From Fragilaria radians (Eukaryota > Bacillariophyta > Fragilariophyceae > Fragilariales > Fragilariaceae): a DNA stretch of 10,400 bases. Numbering within the stretch: the first letter of the stretch is position 1; every line of letters begins with the position of its first letter. The notes beneath the pieces are model-generated. The model was given only the letters and a program-made list of their open reading frames with translations. It did not search any database and was not told the DNA's origin. The translations under genes were made by a program, and so were the position numbers. The stretch lies in NCBI GenBank assembly GCA_900642245.1, contig CAAAJI010000048.1, positions 212,752-223,151 on the forward strand, written 5' to 3'. Shown here in pieces: positions 8,461-10,400 of the stretch.

Positions 8461-8940
8461 TTAGTACATTGGACTCGAACACTCGCATGCTTCCGATCCT
8501 GATTTCCTGGTCAAATAATCAGAAACATAGTTGGCAACATCCCATGCGTTCACAAAGGCATCCTTATCGTACATTTTCCAATCGGCCTCTAAATCTGAGG
8601 CAACTTTCATCATAATGCTCATTATCTCCGTGTCATCGTGATTACGACAATATAAGTAGCTCCTCTTCACGGAAGATCCCATAAGTGTATGTATGCTTTG
8701 TGGCATCCATTCAGTATCAAGCCATCGTGCCACCGATTCCTCAAGTAGGGTAGCCTCCATTTCATGATCAGTTAAACCAGCAAGAGAAATGGATTCAACG
8801 AACCCCCCTCCCTCGCTCATTCGTAAGGCAAATTTTGACTGTAATCTCGCTCCTTTCGGTATTGTTAATGCAGATGCATGAAACGGAATGATGCTGAGAA
8901 GTGATGTTATCATCATTTGAAACAGTATCGAGAATTGCAT
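8461..8940 (-). CDS. Uncharacterised protein with diatom-type plastid targeting leader, 159 aa
   Basis: The frame stays open upstream to a Met at 9033. I prefer the Met at 8938-8940 because it gives a clean leader: a hydrophobic core at residues 2-18 (M-Q-F-S-I-L-F...), then H-A-S-A|L at 21-25. This matches the ASAFAP-type motif that diatoms use at the signal-peptide cleavage site of plastid proteins, where the residue after ASA is F, W, Y or L. Residues 25-42 follow as a transit-like stretch with R32, K36 and R40 and no acidic residue until E43. The mature part (about 43-159) is acidic and likely helical, with a W-L-D-T-E-W-M-P-Q-x-I-H segment at 73-84 and a striking F-V-N-A-W-D-V-A-N-Y-V-S-D-Y-L block at 129-143. 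No membrane segment follows the leader, so a soluble stromal protein is likely. I do not recognise the family and give no biochemical role. The gene is a single exon ending with TAA at 8461-8463. Its promoter must lie in the 144 bp up to the next gene end at 9085. Confidence 0.75.
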   Translation of the reverse strand: MQFSILFQMMITSLLSIIPFHASALTIPKGARLQSKFALRMSEGGGFVESISLAGLTDHEMEATLLEESVARWLDTEWMPQSIHTLMGSSVKRSYLYCRNHDDTEIMSIMMKVASDLEADWKMYDKDAFVNAWDVANYVSDYLTRKSGSEACECSSPMY

Positions 8941-9007
8941 GATGACCAATACACAACAAAATTCAGTCAACTTAACAAAATCAATAGTTGTTGCCGAAAA
9001 GAAGATA

Positions 9008-9015
9008 TGACGTGG
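9008..9015 (-). promoter_or_regulatory. Possible bZIP box (CCACGTCA) upstream of plastid-leader gene
   Basis: Read on the minus strand this is CCACGTCA, a combined G-box/C-box core containing ACGTCA, the reverse of the CRE core TGACGT. It lies about 70 bp upstream of the preferred start at 8940. In Phaeodactylum TGACGT-type elements bind bZIP factors in CO2/cAMP-responsive promoters; a similar role here is inference. If translation actually began at 9033, the site would fall inside the coding region. Confidence 0.4.
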
Positions 9016-9041
9016 AATGAGAAATAGTTCCAAAAATATCT

Positions 9042-9051
9042 AGCCAATCAG
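9042..9051. promoter_or_regulatory. CCAAT box (AGCCAATCAG)
   Basis: The plus strand carries AGCCAATCAG, an excellent match to the NF-Y consensus. It sits about 100 bp upstream of the minus-strand start at 8940, in reverse orientation, and NF-Y sites work in either direction. It falls in the short gap between two minus-strand genes, which suits a compact promoter. Confidence 0.45.
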
Positions 9052-9084
9052 CGCTCAGTACATTTCTATCTTTAAAAATCCCAT

Positions 9085-9283
9085 TCAATTGACAGCCGAT
9101 ATGGAAGAGATGACGCCCTCGTTATCAAGATAGTACCGCCCGCCGTCTTGTGATGATTTACTATTTCCCATCCGATAAAACATATCCACTTTTTCTGCCA
9201 AGTCAGCCTCAATAACTTGATATCTTGTTGCCTTAGGTTTATCCCTGAAACTTTTCTATTATCTCTCCTTCATTTGAAGCCAT
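9085..9283 (-). pseudogene. Small frame-shifted gene of unknown function (about 65 codons)
   Basis: An ATG at 9281-9283 opens a frame beginning MASNEGEIIEKF that stops at 9239-9241. Overlapping it in the next frame is an open stretch from 9255 to a TGA at 9085-9087, 56 residues with clear protein character: D-K-P-K-A-T-R-Y-Q-V-I-E-A-D-L-A, then V-D-M-F-Y-R-M-G-N-S, then G-G-R-Y-Y-L-D-N-E-G-V-I-S-S. The two join if one base is skipped near the AAAA run at about 9248-9251. The product would be soluble, charged, with no signal peptide or membrane segment. I do not recognise the family. The shift could be a sequencing or assembly error, a recent disabling mutation, or programmed frameshifting; the intact downstream frame makes an error or recent event most likely. 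It is co-directional with the plastid-leader gene, 144 bp upstream of that gene's start. Confidence 0.5.
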
Positions 9284-9965
9284 TACAACCGCCAAAGTTA
9301 ATTCTTACACCAGTGAGGTATCCGATAACTAAAACTACTAGTCATACTATCGCAGAGTATTGACTTATAGAACTTTTTTCACCGTGGCAACAATTTGTCT
9401 AGCTTTGCCAGGAGTGATAAAGATAACGGAATGTGATTTTGTTGATTTATTTTTTCTTATATACCAAAGTGAGAAATTCGAGTTCAATTGCATATTTCTT
9501 TAAAAAAAACAGGGAGGATTGTACTGCATTCTCAGTCTTTTTTTCCTTTGAGCTTTATCAAAAATTCATAACAAAGTTATCCTTGCTTCGTATTTCTGGT
9601 AACTCTATTAGGCCTTTCTCAAGTGAATAATTTTCCGAAGAATGAATCTGTCAATTGATGAGTTGATTTAAAGAAAAGAGTCATTATTGCCACCTTCACA
9701 GTGGAAGACTTTATACTAGCTATTTCTCTGATTCAAACATACATTTTTTCTAGGGCATTCTATGGAGTAAATGTTTTAGTCTCAAATGAATACTAGTGGT
9801 TTCCATGCTAAAGCTCAGGTTCCTATGGGAATCAATTCGTCATTCGATTGTGGATTGGATCCCTGAATATCCTTAGATTGTTTTTTTAAGTAAAAAAATA
9901 CATAGTACCAGTGAATTTTTTGGGTATTTTTGTTTTCTTCTTGTAGCGAATAATGCTCGCTGAAA
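9284..9965. other. Divergent intergenic region
   Basis: This stretch separates the minus-strand small gene at 9085-9283 from the plus-strand gene at 9966, so it should carry both 5' ends. No gene was found. At about 9917-9946 a T-rich tract ends in TTGTAG, a plausible 3' splice site 19 bp before the ATG at 9966, so the gene may have a 5'-UTR intron. This is weak evidence. The rest is AT-rich without obvious repeats. Confidence 0.45.
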
Positions 9966-10400
9966 ATGAGTATCTGGCAAAGTGTAAAAGATTGGACAGC
10001 CAAAGCCGGTGCTGCGGCATTGGTGGCTGGTCACCAGGCCAAGCTTCGAGCTGATCTTTTGTTAGCTGATCGTGAGCTAAGCTTGCGAAAGTATCGTTTC
10101 GGAGTTGAGCTTTATGATTACGTGGCGCCATTGGCTACACAACCAAATTTTTGGATAGATGATGATATTCTTACATCTACCATCCGGCCAGCACTTTTAG
10201 AAGCACAACGAGAAATTTCTTTGTTAGAACTAAGGCGAATAAAGCAAAAGGAAAAAATCAACCTAGCTGACGTAGCTCGGCAATCTGCATTTCCTAAGAA
10301 GGCAGACAATTTAGGTGAGAAAGTCGTGCATGCGGGACTAGCCGCTGGTCACGCGGGTAATGTAGCAAAGCTGCAAGCCGAACTGGCAATAACAGATGCT
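9966..10400 (+). CDS. Conserved-looking repeat-domain protein, N-terminal 145 residues (partial)
   Basis: The frame opens at ATG 9966, the first ATG after an in-frame stop at 9951-9953, and is still open at the window edge. The protein starts MSIWQSVKDW. An alanine- and glycine-rich, probably helical 22-residue motif at 14-35 (A-G-x-A-A-x-x-A-G-x-x-A-K-L-x-A-D-L-x-x-x-D) recurs at 123-144 with 12 of 22 residues identical, a period of 109 residues. Between them are R-E-L-S-L-R-K-Y-R-F-G-V-E-L-Y-D-Y-V at 36-53, a tryptophan-containing acidic segment at 60-70, and a charged helix with coiled-coil character at 76-98. The codon use looks like real coding sequence and is less AT-rich than its surroundings. 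No signal peptide is apparent. I do not know the function; the layout suggests a structural or membrane-associated helical repeat protein, which is inference only. Confidence 0.78.
   Translation, partial: MSIWQSVKDWTAKAGAAALVAGHQAKLRADLLLADRELSLRKYRFGVELYDYVAPLATQPNFWIDDDILTSTIRPALLEAQREISLLELRRIKQKEKINLADVARQSAFPKKADNLGEKVVHAGLAAGHAGNVAKLQAELAITDA

Noticed and set aside
8237..8488. 83-codon minus-strand open frame overlapping the end of the plastid-leader gene
   Set aside because: It overlaps in a different frame, is hydrophobic and cysteine-scattered without motif, and most likely lies in the 3' UTR.
8941..9033. N-terminal extension of the plastid-leader protein to the Met at 9033
   Set aside because: It would bury the signal peptide 31 residues inside the protein and place the CCACGTCA box in coding sequence; the Met at 8940 gives a standard leader.
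9330..9500. Plus-strand ATG-less hydrophobic open frame
   Set aside because: No start, no motif, and it lies across the expected 5' region of the minus-strand small gene.
10118..10309. Minus-strand open frame inside the edge gene, and the overlapping one at 9886-10131
   Set aside because: Both are antisense shadows of the well-supported plus-strand frame starting at 9966.

Overview
The window looks like AT-rich nuclear DNA from a photosynthetic stramenopile, most likely a diatom. The pointers are a protein with a diatom-style two-part plastid leader (hydrophobic signal peptide, an ASA|L cleavage motif, then a basic stretch without acids), a GRDP-like (DUF1399-like) protein of a type I associate with diatoms, and decayed Harbinger-type and Ty3/gypsy elements. 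The species call is inference. No bacterial gene organisation, RNA gene or CRISPR array was seen.

Layout. 1-958: no recognisable gene, only some exon-like open frame on the minus strand. 959-2110 (+): broken PIF/Harbinger-type transposase pseudogene with frame changes and stops but visible DDE-type motifs. 2111-3044: intergenic, with an ATG-less protein-like frame on the minus strand and an imperfect inverted repeat. 3045-3809 (+): intact single-exon gene for a GRDP/DUF1399-like protein. 3810-5937: long non-coding stretch with a 10-bp tandem and a cluster of short hairpins. 5938-7463 (+): ancient Ty3/gypsy pol fragment (reverse transcriptase and RNase H, no recognisable integrase) scattered over all three frames. 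7464-8460: non-coding, with a 52-bp tandem duplication.

The last 2 kb hold the host genes. 8461-8940 (-) encodes an uncharacterised protein that appears targeted to the plastid. Its short upstream region carries a bZIP-type CCACGTCA box and a canonical CCAAT box. Directly upstream on the same strand, 9085-9283 holds a small protein-like frame that needs a one-base shift to join its ATG. After a non-coding stretch of about 680 bp, a divergent gene begins at 9966 (+) and runs off the window. Its 145 visible residues contain two copies of a 22-residue motif spaced 109 residues apart.

The genes do not form an obvious pathway. The picture is a few compact host genes separated by old, inactivated transposons. 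The items most worth follow-up are the plastid-leader protein with its compact promoter, the small frame-shifted gene, and the repeat-domain protein at the right edge.
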